From positions 3,792,001 through 3,856,000 of the forward strand of contig NC_064004.1 of the NCBI RefSeq assembly GCF_932276165.1: DNA of 64,000 nucleotides, written 5' to 3'. The notes under the pieces were generated by a model. The model was not told the DNA's origin. It made no database searches and saw nothing but the letters and a program-made list of their open reading frames with translations. The first letter of the stretch is position 1. Each line of letters begins with the position of its first letter. The position numbers and the translations under genes were made by a program. This DNA is from Plutella xylostella (Eukaryota; Arthropoda; Insecta; Lepidoptera; Plutellidae). Of this stretch, positions 43,704-56,000 are shown in pieces.

Positions 43704-46415
43704 CTAGGCAAACAGCAGTTCTGGGTCGGCATCAGTCAGTTCACAAATGAACTGGTCCTGTTCCAGCGGCTTTTTGACCCACTTGCCGAGCTTCGCCTTG
43801 TCGAACGCCTCGATCAGACGCTGCTTCGCCAGCTGTAAGGATAATTTTGAGGTCATCAATAAGAATAAAATTATAATGTACAGACTGGGCTTTGACTTTG
43901 ATTGTCACATTAACAAACGGTCTTTGTCTCCTTTGATAAACAAGAAGCGAACAAAAAAGGTTAATTCATACTGTTTATCAAAGATTGCCTCAGTCATCTG
44001 GAATTTGTCAAATACAAATAAGTTACGCAAGACTGCGCTGTATACACATTGTATGCTAATGTGCTTTGATGGTATGGCACTTATAAGTGAATACCATTAA
44101 AGCTACTGCAACAATTTGGCAAGAAAACACGATTACTAGTGTAACTTAGTGACGGAGCCTTTCTTAGTAGTGAAGATTTTACGTCGAATAAACAACATTT
44201 CATTTCATAGCTCGGTGATAGTCCTACTCGTACCTGGTACCCCGGAGACAGCTGCTTGGCCTCTTGGTATAGCAATCCGTCGAGCTGCGGCAGCGTCGGC
44301 GTCACCGTCGTGCACTCCGTGCTCTGAAACAATAGCTTCAGCGTTAGCACGAGGGTTTCCTGGAAGAGATAGCTTTTAGTCGTGCGGGAGATGCAGTTGT
44401 AATTTATTCTCATGATGTTCTTTACTTTACATCTGTATTTATTTATACGTAAAAGTGAATCCCATTTTTTCTTGGTCACGAAATCACGCGTGAAGGGCTA
44501 GACCCATCTATTATAATAAATCCTTTATTGCGCATAAAACATATAAATAAATACAATTTTAAGGGAATTTTCAAATCTGTTGTTGTTTTCAGTACTAACA
44601 AGTTCAGAAAAATTACACAAATCCAACGGGAAACCGGGAGGAAAAGCAAAAACCTAGTAAGGTCTCGAGAAGCTAGTTTGTTCTTTGACAGAGAGGGACA
44701 AAACAGTTAAATAGCTAAAACTTTCTCTAACTTTTCTATGAATAATGACCTGAGGCAACAGCGGCAGTCGTTTGACCAAGTACTGCCACCTCGCGAACAT
44801 GCTCTGCTTGCAGAGTAAAGATGGCTGCCCGCTCTCCAGCTTGCCTGTCGTCGCGTTTATTATCTCTGGCACCTGGAACAGGCATTATAATCTTGTAAAC
44901 CTTGTGAATTGCTTTAGTGATAAGTTTAAGATTAAGTTGTCAGTGGTGCAGATAATGTATGTATTTCCTATGTCAGCTCATAAGTTGCAAGGCGTTTTCC
45001 AAGGAGTTAATCTAGGTCCCATATTATTCCCTATCAATGACATTAAAATTTATCGCAGTGATTACCAATAAGCAACCAATTTTAACTGAGACATTATGGC
45101 GCGCTGGCGGCGCGAGCAACCATTGCACACGAGAAGCAAATAGCCTATTACTTATGGTGTACCACAAGGAGATTCCTTAGGCCCCATTGAAGTCATTGAA
45201 GTCATCACAGGGATAACCAATAAGCCACCAATTTTAACTATAACGTCGAGTATGTAAGTTTTCTTTTACCGTGTCGTTCTCACACCAAGCCACAGAGAAG
45301 GACGGCGCGCGCGCAGGTATGCGCACCTCGGCGCTGGCAACCATCACACGAGAAACAAACTGCCCATCACTTACGGTGTTCCACAAGGAGATGCCCTAGG
45401 CCCCATATTATTCTCTATCAATGTCATGTAAGTCATCACAGAAAGATCTAATCTTTAACCTATTTTAACTCAATTAATGACTATGTAAGGTCAATTTTAC
45501 CGTGTCGTTCTCACACCAAGCCATTTGTTAGTCGTATACCTCGAAATCAAAAAATCCTTGTAGCTTTTCACCTATTCGCATTTCGCCGCGATAGCGTTTT
45601 TTGTTGTAGCGTATAATATCGGTAGTATATTTTGTTACTAGCATATATTTTTAACAGATTTTTACAACAGTAGCAAATTTTTATGTAGCATGTATTATCA
45701 ATAGCTTATTTATTAAGTTGCATATATTTTGAATAGCAAGTAAGTATTTTATGTCGCATCTTATTTGGGTCGCATATTGTTGTCGTGTAAAAGAAATATC
45801 GCGATATGTACCTAATAATGCATTACAAACAAAAATCCATCAAGGTGAAAAGCGACTACAGTGAAGGCAGGCAGGAAAGTAAATCTATTATGATTTTTTC
45901 AGACAATTGTCAGTAGCGATCAAAAATTATACTACAGGAATAAAAATCTATTCAGAAATTTTGATATCGCGGCGAAATGCGAATAGGTGAAAAGCTACAA
46001 GGATTTTTTGATTTCGAGGTATACGACTAACAAATGCACCAAGCCACCGAGAAGGAGGGCGCCCGCGCGGGTCTGCGCACCTCGGCTCTGACGTCACGAG
46101 CAATCATCACACAAGAAGCAAACTGCCCATCACTTACGGTGTTCCCACAAGGCGATGCCTTAGGCCCCATATTATTCCCTATCAATGTCATTAAAGTCAT
46201 GACAGGGATTACCAATAAGCAACCAATTTTAGATCTATCAGTGAGTATATAAGGTTTCTTTTACCGTGTCGTTCTCACACCAGGCCACGGAGAAGGAGGG
46301 CGCGCGCGCGGGGCTGCGCACCTCGGCGCTGGCGGCGCGGGCCAGCATGACTCGGTGGAGGGCGTACGGCGGCGGCAGAGCTGTCAGCGAGCCCTCGATG
46401 CGCCCGTAGAGAGCT
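42639..46415 (-). CDS. Adar: ADAR (RNA adenosine deaminase), last four exons, plus in-frame extension
   Basis: ADAR converts A to I in double-stranded RNA in the nucleus. Exons 46415-46265, 44872-44750, 44323-44234 and 43832-43704 join in phase to give about 162 residues ending in a UAG. They match the C-terminal third of the deaminase domain: ALYGRIEGSLTALPPPYALH, ARAPSFSVAW, INATTGKLESG, SLLCKQSMFARW, LLYQEAKQLSPGYQ, LGKWVKKPLEQDQF. Basic, Tyr and Trp positions that hold inositol hexakisphosphate in ADAR2 are kept. The catalytic His-Ala-Glu and zinc cysteines and the dsRNA-binding domains lie on exons I cannot find up to the right edge. This may be the end of a gene with very long introns or a partial copy. 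The second exon has a weak donor, GTCATT. After the UAG the frame stays open for 354 codons. Confidence 0.88.
43704..43832 (-). CDS. ADAR terminal deaminase exon ending in UAG
   Basis: The acceptor CCTTACAG precedes 43832. 42 codons (LAKQRLIEAFDKAKLGKWVK, then KPLEQDQFICELTDADPELL, FA) are followed by TAG at 43704-43706. Human ADAR2 also ends a few residues after WVEKPTEQDQF, so this is the expected protein end. The TAG lies within the palindrome GCCTAGGC. The same TAG could act as a splice acceptor (GCTGTTTGCCTAG|GCC) and would keep phase with the previous exon. Confidence 0.88.
   Translation of the reverse strand: MAKQRLIEAFDKAKLGKWVKKPLEQDQFICELTDADPELLFA
44690..44749. repeat. MITE arm starting at an ADAR splice donor
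   Basis: AATAGCTAAAACTTTCTCTA and ACTTTTCTATGAATAATGAC match the arm of the palindromic MITE at 50656-50776. The similarity ends about 3 bp inside the intron, at the GT of the donor following the exon 44872-44750. Confidence 0.7.
44985..46260. repeat. Tandem partial copies of an ADAR exon end plus LINE RT fragment
   Basis: Three related units (about 44985-45245, 45260-45440, 45497-45521 continued at 46037-46260) lie in the ADAR intron. Each combines a decayed copy of the real exon's 3' half and donor (ACCGTGTCGTTCTCACACCA) with a fragment encoding the reverse-transcriptase phrase ITYGVPQGDALGPILF. No unit keeps an acceptor, so none is a usable exon as it stands. Confidence 0.75.
45522..46036. 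mobile_element. MITE, 515 bp, long TIRs, 8-bp target duplication
   Basis: Essentially perfect 72-bp inverted repeats start CATTTGTTAGTCGTATACCT. CACCAAGC is duplicated (45514-45521 and 46037-46044). Inserted in one of the ADAR exon copies, so it is younger than that duplication. An 8-bp duplication suggests hAT, P or Merlin type; no coding capacity. Confidence 0.88.
46265..46415 (-). CDS. ADAR exon (ALYGRIEGS...WCENDT)
   Basis: The acceptor CCTTCCAG precedes 46415 and the donor ACACG|GTAAAAG follows 46265. GC content is far above the surroundings (CGCGCGCGCG run). It enters with one base of a split codon, so at least one upstream exon exists. Partial copies of its 3' half and donor are repeated in the next intron at 45260-45350 and 46037-46110. 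Confidence 0.88.
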
Positions 46416-47150
46416 CTGGAAGGAGAGGGGTTGGTTAGGGGAGGTAGTGGGTAATGGGTGCTAGTTTGATTGGAGTTTTATCCATTAAGTTATATTTATT
46501 ATTTAATTATTGATTGTACAAATATTAAAAATAAATATACAAACAAAAGGTGGACTTAATGCTAAAAGCATTTGGAAGGATGTACAGGAAAAAATAGGTT
46601 ATAAGGTAAGGTATACATTAAAACTTATAGTCGTAGTAGTATTATAAAAACACTTATTATGATAAAATTAAGACCTAAAACTTTAACACAAAATACAATA
46701 AGGGCGGCCATAAGGCCAAAAGCGAGCTCTTCCAAGCAAACTTACGAGCTAGGACAGACCATTGAAGGACGTAGTACAAAAATATAAACACTGAAAAAGA
46801 GGAAATTAATACCAGAAAGTTATATGGCGACACAATTATAAATAACTATATATTTTTACAGTAAATGACATTTAATTAGGTTATGTGTAATGTAAACATA
46901 CGAATTCATCTTCTCTTATTTCACATTTAATATATTTTAAAGTATTACTATTACGGTTGCCTGGAAGAGATCAGCAAAAGAGTTCGATAAACCAGATAGG
47001 TAATAGGTATTACATAAACACCTGCAACTTTCCTTGCAACCGGTGTGACTTCAATGTATACGGACGGAGACGTCTAGCAACAAAATTACACGCATATTTA
47101 AGATCGGCTCAGAAATTTATAGCTGAGTAGAATTTTTTACCTAAAAAAAT
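46416..47150. other. ADAR upstream intron or flank, LINE tail only
   Basis: Holds a reversed LINE 3' end (46515-46610, GGTGGACTTAATGCTAAAAGC). I searched for earlier ADAR exons (HAE, PCGD, CSDK wording) and see none. Confidence 0.5.
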
Positions 47151-47151
47151 A

Positions 47152-47444
47152 CACTCACGGGTAAAGAAACAGTTCCACTTAAAAAATGCAGATACCAAAT
47201 GCTAATTTTAATACCTACATGAACAAAATGTTTACGTTTTAAGTTGCTTATATTCTGATGTGTCGTTAAATATACTTAAATTTAGTTGTAAGTTCTTTAG
47301 TGATAGTTTATTTTTAAAATAATGCTGTTTGTTTCGCTAATAAATAAAATAAAAATATTGCAGAAGGCGTCATTAAGTTACTTTTTCCCGTTTAGAAGTA
47401 ATTTGTTGATTTTCTCAATAGAACTTTTTCATTGCCCGTGAGTG
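47152..47444. mobile_element. TA-flanked MITE (CACTCACGGG ends)
   Basis: CACTCACGGGTAAAGAAACA on the left, TTTTTCATTGCCCGTGAGTG on the right, TA on both sides. Same family as 39523-40048. Confidence 0.8.
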
Positions 47445-49190
47445 TATAATGGTGTAAGCTAAGTGTATTGTACTAATTCAAAAACGGCGATACGGCTTGC
47501 GACTACGTCAGTCTAAATGTAGAGCGAAAAGCTGGTGACTCGCTTGCGATTACAGTCATAAGCATATGTATTTTTGTAAATATAATGGTCGTGTAGTTAT
47601 TACACTAACGAGCAATTAAAAAGAGAAGAAATACAGAAAATACATTTATTTCACACACACACGGAAACAACACAAAAAATAAATAATAAAAAAAGGCAAA
47701 GGAAAATGAGCAAGGGTGTTGCTTCCCGGTGCAGAAACGGGTTCTAGCTCAGCTTGGTGCTATGATAAACCATAGCGCTGGTTAAAAGTTAAACAGTTAA
47801 AAAGTTAAAAAGTTCCACTCACAAAATTACAACACCAAACGACCCCAATATTTTCCAACATTTAGAATAGAATAGAATACTCTTTATTTTGCACCATTAA
47901 ATAAAACATTACAATTTCACAACTTATATATAAAATAGTACAAAAAAGACGGTCTTATTGCTTAAAGCAATCTCTACCAATTAAATTATTTGAACAAATT
48001 ATTAACCTTTTTAGTTGGTAATATTCTGATGTATTATTACGTCTACTTTCAATTCTATAAATAGCAAGGATGAGTCAAGATTGCTAATATGTCGATTGTA
48101 GAATCAAGTCAGACAAGATGTTTTAAGACATAATATGAATATGTATCGGTATCAAACGAAAGTATAATTATATTACTTCTGCTGATGTCTTAGCTTTAAA
48201 ATATAATAAATAAGTTCGGATTATGTCTATGTTTATATGTTTATATGTGTTTATTCAGGATACCAACAGCGTAACAATAATAAATTTCACACAGCTTAAA
48301 GTTAATAGTAAGGCTAATTACAGGTTTCCCTAAATTAACTTAGCGAATTTAAAGTTATTTAATGATTTTACATGAGTTAACTACAATAAAATTTACTGAC
48401 AAAAGAAAAAGAAAAAAAGAACTTATCAATAAGTAAGTTTGTGATAAATTACCTAACAAAGTAGAACAAAAATAAATAAATTGATATGCATAACTATGAG
48501 AAATCTAACAATTATAGTTGCTGAGAAATTAGTGACTTATTTAAATACACTTTCACAAATAACACAATAATTAACAACTGAAAAAAAAAATGTCCCGTGA
48601 ATAGTGGACCAATGGAAAGGGGTGACTCAGGGCATCAGTCTGAACAACTTTTGTTCTAAGACTTCTGGAAATTCATTGCATCTGCATAGAAATTTTTATG
48701 GTCATATATTTTTTTTACTTTTTTTTAAATTAGCCTATTTACTTTTTACTATGGTGCCTTTGTAGTATAAAACGAAATACTAAAACAGGATAGCAATAAT
48801 TAATTTAATATCATAAATTACGTAGTTAGGACTTCCTTGTTTAATATTTCCCTATACATTCCGACCTAGCCCTAAATACATAGGAACTTCTTTCTCTCTC
48901 ACTTCAGAGTACATAATTAAGCACAGAATGTATTTCATTTCTATGTACAGAAAGTTGCTAAGCTAAGTCTTTGAAGGTTTTATTTCGTATCATACAAGAG
49001 CTACTTTTCAACTGAACCGTTACATTTAGGGTATTTACCTGTATATACATAGAGTGTGTAATAACTAAGTTAGTAAGAACGTTGATTACATAGGTACTAG
49101 AAAGAAAACTTGAAAATCATGTTTATGTCATAGCTGAGTAGCCAGCGCGGTGTTTTCCTAGCTGACTCTCATTACATAGGAAAAATCCTA
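47445..49190. other. AT-rich intergenic stretch, repeat fragments only
   Basis: A reversed LINE 3' end lies at 47865-47990 (CTCTTTATTTTGCACCATTA). Short MITE-end fragments (CACTAACGAGCAATTAAAAA, AAAAGTTCCACTCACAAAA) are at 47603-47840. No exon. Confidence 0.5.
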
Positions 49191-49195
49191 ACTAA

Positions 49196-49382
49196 TATTA
49201 TAAATGCGAAAGTAACTGTGTCTGTCTGTCTGTGACTCTCATGCCCAAACTACTGAACGGATTTAAATGAAATTTGGTATACATATGGTCTAGACCCTGA
49301 GAAAGAACATAGGGTACTTTTTATCCCGGAATTCCCACGTGAAAACTTTTTAAGGCGAAGCGAAGCGCGCGGGAACAGCTAG
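49196..49382 (+). mobile_element. Short Helitron-like element
   Basis: TCCTAACTAATATTATAAAT start, TCTG repeats, GAAGCGCGCGGGAACAGCTAG end. Same family as 4516 and 11688. Confidence 0.82.
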
Positions 49383-49395
49383 TATGAAAATAAAC

Positions 49396-49505
49396 GACGG
49401 CCGAATGGTGTAGTGGTTAGTGATCCTGCCAAGCCGAACGACACGGGTTCGATCGCCGGCCGGGGCAGATATTTGTTTAAAGACAGATGTTTGTACTCGG
49501 GTTTT
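49396..49505 (+). mobile_element. tRNA-headed SINE, family A, truncated
   Basis: GACGGCCGAATGGTGTAGTG head and B-box-like GGGTTCGATCGCCGG. The body stops at CTCGGG plus a T run. Directly after it (49545-49735) lies the dispersed repeat also seen at 18140. Confidence 0.75.
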
Positions 49506-50007
49506 TTTTTGTTGGATTTATAAATTAAATAATAACCTTAAACTAAAAGTTGTGTAACTTATGAACTGGCTAAGCAGATTTTGATTAAATATGGCTAAGA
49601 ACTCCCCGAGTGTATTATCTACGATCCGAATAAAATTAAACGAAAATCGGTTAAGCCTTTTGGGACCGACGCTACCATAGCCAGAAACACAAACACAGAC
49701 ACATTAAAGTTATAACACCCCCCTTTTTGGGGAGATTAAATAAAATAGCAACGAGATTAACAGATCGGTTGGGAACGCGCGACCCCACTCCATTTCCCGT
49801 CGGCAAAGGAAAAGTCGGTCCTAAGCCTTCTCAAATTCTGCACCGCGCATAACGCATACACGCAGTTTTTTTAATATTTGTAAAAAAAATGATTATAGAG
49901 CCTTGAAAAAAAAACTTTTTTTAAATCCTGTGAATTTTTTCTCGTGTTTGTTTTTTTGGATTTTAGTGGATTATAAACTGTATGTTTTTAATTAAGTGTA
50001 TTCCAAG

Positions 50008-53000
50008 ATGTTGCCGCCCTCGTCTATGGTCCCTTTCGCGTGTTTGCTGTCTATGATACGTGAGTATAACCTTACCTATTTAGAACTTAAAAGCACCGAC
50101 CGAAAAGTATGAAAATGTAAAGATTAAATTATAGTGATGTAGCATTATGGTGGAGAATTAACAAGAGTGTTCACAGATTTTCGACATTAGGTGTGGTAAT
50201 TTGGAACACCACAGGGTAGTAAAGATATATAATATATATGGGGCAGACACCACACGTAGGTAGAATATCCGTTTTGAGTACGAGAGTATCAATGTTTTAA
50301 CCCCTTACGGAAAAAGAATGGTGTTATAGTTTAACGTGTCTGTGCGTGTGTATCTGTCTGTGGTAGCATAACGCCCATACGGCTAAATCAATTTCAGTTT
50401 TGTTTCTTTAGGGCGATTGGTAATGTTACCCCGAGTGTTCTGCCGAATTTTATCAAAATCGGCCTTAGCTGTTCAAAACTCATGCGACTTTTAGTGTCGA
50501 ATGTCGGGGTTTTAACTTTGGTGATGATATTTTATGAATATAGCCATAAAAGCCATATCTTTAAAGAAATTTTCACATCCTATGTAAAAACTCTGGATGC
50601 AATACTAACTTTAATTTGATGGTGCCATTTGATGCTTTTGATTAATGCTTAACCTAAACTCTTATCCCCTTATTCATAGAAAAGTTAAAGAATGTTTTAG
50701 CTATTGAACTGTTTTACTTAACCGTAATAGCTAAAACGTTCTCTAACTTTTCTATGAATAAGGGGATAAGAGTTTGGAGACTTATTGGCGACTATCAGTC
50801 CTTATTTTGATACATGTTTTTGTTAACTTTTATTATTGAATTTTTAAGTTATGGTTTTACGTTATTATTATATTTTTTTTACTTTTGATCAATATACTTC
50901 CCAACTAGAAGTCTAGGAAGCCTTTACAATCATAATAATATGGGATGTCGGTCGCGCAATGTAAGTGAACGGGACGCAAAACTTTTGTCACGTCTTGTCG
51001 TGCTCGTTTTGCGCTCGTGCATGCTAGATGTGATGGAAGATGTTTGACAGATAATCGAAGCTTGTTGATTGCTAATAAAAAGTAAGACACCTATAATTCA
51101 CACCCCAAACTGGTTCTAAAATACGACTAGATTTGGCATAACATATCTTGACCTAACCACAACACATATACATAAATTATTTATTTACCTAAGCAATCAC
51201 ATACGTACAGTCAACAAAAAGATCAAGAGCCACCCCCAGCGCAAACATATTCATCCTAAAGACCTGTTTCGCAATGTCTGGATAATGGCTACGGGATAAA
51301 AAACATATTGTGACACCATGCCTTTTATCCCATATTATACGGACACATTGTGAAACAGGCAAATAAGAGTAATAAAATTAGTGTTGCCCAAATTCAGTCT
51401 TGGTCTTGCAGTCTTGGTCTTGTTCTTGCGTTTTTGCAAGACCAAGACCAAGAACAAGACCGCGTATTTTTAGCAAGACCAAGACCAAGACTGACCGTGC
51501 AAGACTTGAGCAAGAACAAGACATAGCCTGCAAGACTCTTGCGTCTTGCAGAGCGCTATTTCACTGAGTAGTTAGGTGTAACAGTTCGGTGTATAGGTAA
51601 GTACGCTTAAGAATTCTATGAGATGCAAAAAACTGTATCAAAGAAAATGAAAAACTGGACCTATGCGCATTACGACTAATACCATAAACATAGCGAATAA
51701 AAAAATATCTATTAAAATCAAAAAGTAAACTTTAATAAATAGTAATAGACTAATAGGTAATTGCAAGACTTGCAAGACTCTTGCTGCAAGACCAAGACCA
51801 AGACCAAGACTGGGAGCGCAAGACCAAGACCAAGACCAAGACCAGGTGTATTGGCGCAAGACCAAGACCAAGACCAAGACCAGGTGTATTGGCGCAAGAC
51901 CAAGACCAAGACTGGCTAAGTCTCGTCTTGTTCTTGCATTTGGGCAACACTAAATAAAATTGATGGAACATAGATTAATCAAAGAACCTTTTATCGATAC
52001 ATACAAACAAGATATATTGATTAAGTACGTATATTTAATGACACCATGTCACCCGTCAGTAGATATATTAAAATTAAAGGGACTTGCCACAAACACTTAA
52101 AACAGTGTTCAACAGAATATGTTTAACGCTGTTAAATGGCTTATAAATCTGTCAAATGTCATTCTAAACACCCGTTACACGCGGTTCAAACATTTTTTTG
52201 GGGTAACAGTTACAGTAAGTGTTTGCACTACACATTTATTTTGCTGACCGTACCTCCCGATCTAGAACACACAATCGACAGCCTTAATCTATCCACATTC
52301 GCGATCACAATAATTAAAGATGGCGCAAGATGTTTTTCATATTTTCTTTGCACCAAATAGCGGTCCTTTGGAGCGGAACTGGTGTGTGTAACTAGCAACA
52401 ACGTAAATAAATGCGCGCGCTTGCTCAAATCTTTCATGTTCAATTGAAACATTTCGTCAAACTTGAAGTAATTTTGCACTCGCGAGAGTCACGAGCAATG
52501 AAAAAGTTCCAGTGACAATAGCACCAAATTTGAAAAGAGAAAAAAAAATACTTTGAAAAGGTTCGCTTAAAGTCTGTTTTTTAATCTCAGATACTAAATT
52601 CGTAAGTTCGTAAGGCCACGTTCAGATGACAAGCGCTCAACGCGCGTTTTGGTAACGCGCATTCATTCGCTTTCATGGACGACAAAAGTAGGTATAGAAT
52701 AGATGATATAATAATAATATGTACACTCAACAAATAATACCGGCTAACACTTGAAGTGTTTTCGCTGGGGGTGGAGACATAATATATCTTTTGCTGTCGT
52801 GTACCCAACCAGTGGTTATGCTTTTCCTGCCCTCAAGGAAACGGTCGTTTAGTGGGAAAATGTCTAAACTATAAACTGGTTATAACTAGTTAGTTATGTT
52901 AATAATTTCAGATAACTAGATACGTAGATAAGAGCTGCTGTGGCTCGGTGGGTTAGTTGTGGCTTCCCATTTGTTGGATAGCGAGTTTAAAGTCCTGGCA

Positions 53001-56000
53001 ATTCATTTTAAGCCATTTAAAGTACATTTAACAGTGCATCAGAATATCGCCAAAAATATATACACTCGCGAGCAACCAAATCGACTCAAGCCTTGACGGC
53101 GCAAACATACATTAATACAAGTAAAATTATGAATAGAAATAATAAAAATGATATGTCATTTAAAAGCTTAAGATGTCAGCTTTAATTTGATATCATTATT
53201 ATTGAAATCCATTCATCATTTTTGAAATAAATGATGTCTGAACGCAATTGTAGGAAAAACGGGAATTTAGGAAAAAAGGGTATGGGTATCGTATTATACA
53301 AATTAAACAAAAAATGTTAAGATAAAAATTTATTTATTTAAATCAATACTTTGTATTGCCCCCTCTTGCCCTAATTACAGCCTGCAGCCTGTTTCTCATA
53401 GACCTTATCAACTTTTTGACAGTTTCCTGAGGAATGCCGTCCCACTCCTCTAATAAAGCTGTCTTCAGCTCGTCCACGCTTGCAGGGACTGGATTCCTGG
53501 CCCGAACTCTTCTTTTGAGCTCGTCCCATAAGTGTTCGATGGGATTCAGGTCAGGACTGAGCGCAGGCCAGTCCATCGTGCGCAATTCCTTCTCTCTCAG
53601 AAACTGCCGACTGACTCGTGCCGTGTGGCAGCGGGCATTGTCGTGCATTAGCACGAAGTCTTCACCGACAAATTCTGCATAGGGCACAACATGACCGAGT
53701 AGAATGTCGGTGATGTACCGATCAGCTGTTAACCCGCCTCCTCGGCCGCCTCCAGGCACGAAAACAAGTGCGGTTTTTCCCTCTAGAGAAATACCAGCCC
53801 ACATCATGCAGGAACCGCCGCCATATGCTACTGTTTCAGCGAAACAACATTGGGCAAATCGTTCCCCCGGACGCCGGTAGACCCGGCCTCTCCTGTCACT
53901 GCCATGCAGACACACTCTGCACTCATCAGTAAACAGGACCGACCGCCATTGCGCAATGCTCCAATCGAGATGCTCTCGAGCAAACTGAAGACGCGCTTGT
54001 CGGTGGCCTGCAGTCAATTTGGGGCCTGATGCAGGTCTTTTTGGTGTCAAGTTGGCTTCCTTCAAGCGTCTTCTCACTGTCCACTCGCTGACAGCCACTT
54101 GTCGTACACGTCTCAGTTCTTGCTGCACATCAACGCCCGTAAGGTGTCGATTGCACAGCGAGGTTGAGACAATGAAGCGGTCGTCTCTCTCTGAAGTGCA
54201 GCGGTGGCGGCCCGTTCTTGGTCTTCGATTGAAGGCACCAGTCTCTTGGAACCGTCTGTATACTCGGGATACAGCAGACTGGCTCAAGTGGAGCTGGGCA
54301 GCGACTGCTCGCTGACTTAACCCTTGTTGCAGCAAGGCAACAACTTGAGCAGCTTCTTCTGGTGTGGTATCCATGGGTTTGCGAAAACAAGGAATACAAT
54401 GCAACGAGATGTGTACCGGTCAACTTGCAACAAGCGACTGATAAGGTACACCGGATGTGGAAAGGTTTTATAGCGGGATCAGGTAGCGCAAGGCGTGGAT
54501 TCCTAATGAGGTAATTAACACTGACGGGCAATTAAAATGCGTCATTAAATCTGCGCTTAGTTTTTTTTTATGGTATTGATCTTAATTGAAAGCCTAATTC
54601 TTCAGCTTTCGAATGACATATCACTTTTATATTTACCATTTATCGTTTTAGGAAAATCAATGTATATGTGCGCCGTGAAGGCTTGAGTCGATTTGGTTGC
54701 TCGCGAGTGTATATTACCATCAAATTATAAATTAACTGTGCTTGTGCTACCACAAAAACTTTAAACATTGTTTAACAAGTATTTAAAACGAAGTGCCAAT
54801 CTAACCGACAATGGAGAAAGATTGATTTATAAATTTAAGATGAAGATTGATTTATACATTAAACGTCATCTCCATAATTCATGACAAATGTGTCAAAAGT
54901 TAACCACTACTCCCTGGTTATACTCTAACCGAGAATGGAGAAATTGGCACTAAATTTGACAGATTTTGTAGTCGTCTGACTGCGCTAAACAACTGTTGAA
55001 CACTATATATTTTTTGTGGTAAGGTTTTAAAAAATATTGGGGTAATTTGTTGACATTTTGTAAGTTGAACCATTTCATTGCTCGTCAGTGTACTAAATAT
55101 TTTATGGTATATGTATTATGCTATGTGGACAGCCTTTCGCAACATCCCGTGGATAAATGCTAGAGGATAATTCAAATATTTGCGGTTACAAATCTTAATA
55201 AGCATCACATGTATGAAAACCGCAGCTTTTAATAAACTGTTATGCTAGTTTTATGAGTAAATTTGATTCCGGCATTTTAAAAGAAAAACTATTTTCGAAT
55301 TTAGTAGGTAGTTTAGTTTAGTTTTATAATAAAAGTAGTATGTAACTGTCTTTTTTTGGTTGGTGAGTAAGTAATAATAAATAAGATGCTCCCATATCAA
55401 TTTAAGAAAATTAAACGCAATAGTTTCAATAGAAATCTATGATTTATGGGTATAAAGGAAATGAAAGTTTGAAATCAAGTTTTTTTTTGTTGTCAAATTC
55501 ATAGGTATTTGTTAATCAAAGTTCATTTATTCTCTCTTCAGTTTATACCACTTCTCAATCTAGGTACTCAAGTTAGATATGCGGTTTACTTATTAACTTA
55601 GATAGGACTGGAACATGTATTAGTGGTTACATAACGCCATTTACTACATAAGGAAACCTTGCTGGTACAGTCGACTGCATAAGTCAGTAAGTTATACAGA
55701 TCCATCTTTTCATAACTACCCCAAGGACAAAGTAAATGACGCAAATAAATATGGTATAGAATTTCCCATGGGAATTCCGGGACTAAAAGTAGTAGCCCAT
55801 GTCTTAAGCTAGTGCTGCTCAGTCTATGTTGTCAGCTTACTTAATCCTGAATTTAATAACATTTGGTAGTAATAAACACTTATTATAAGGAAATGTTTTT
55901 ATGGTAATAAGAAAGTTGTTGCTTTAGGGTTTACACGGATATTTATTTATTATGTTTCTGCTGTAAAAATCATTGTTATACCTACTTAACAAACAAACAT

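Noticed and set aside
44985..46252. LINE reverse transcriptase gene (GVPQGDALGPILF)
   Set aside because: Only about 30 codons repeated in tandem; no flanking RT motifs.
51638..51971. Three overlapping minus-strand frames rich in WSWSWS / VLVLVL
   Set aside because: By-products of the CAAGAC satellite inside the hAT MITE; no independent coding signal.
54130..54531. 133-codon frame across the 5' part of Tc1 copy 1 (and its twin at 58559-58960)
   Set aside because: Shadow of the transposase gene in another frame. It is conserved only because the two copies are nearly identical.
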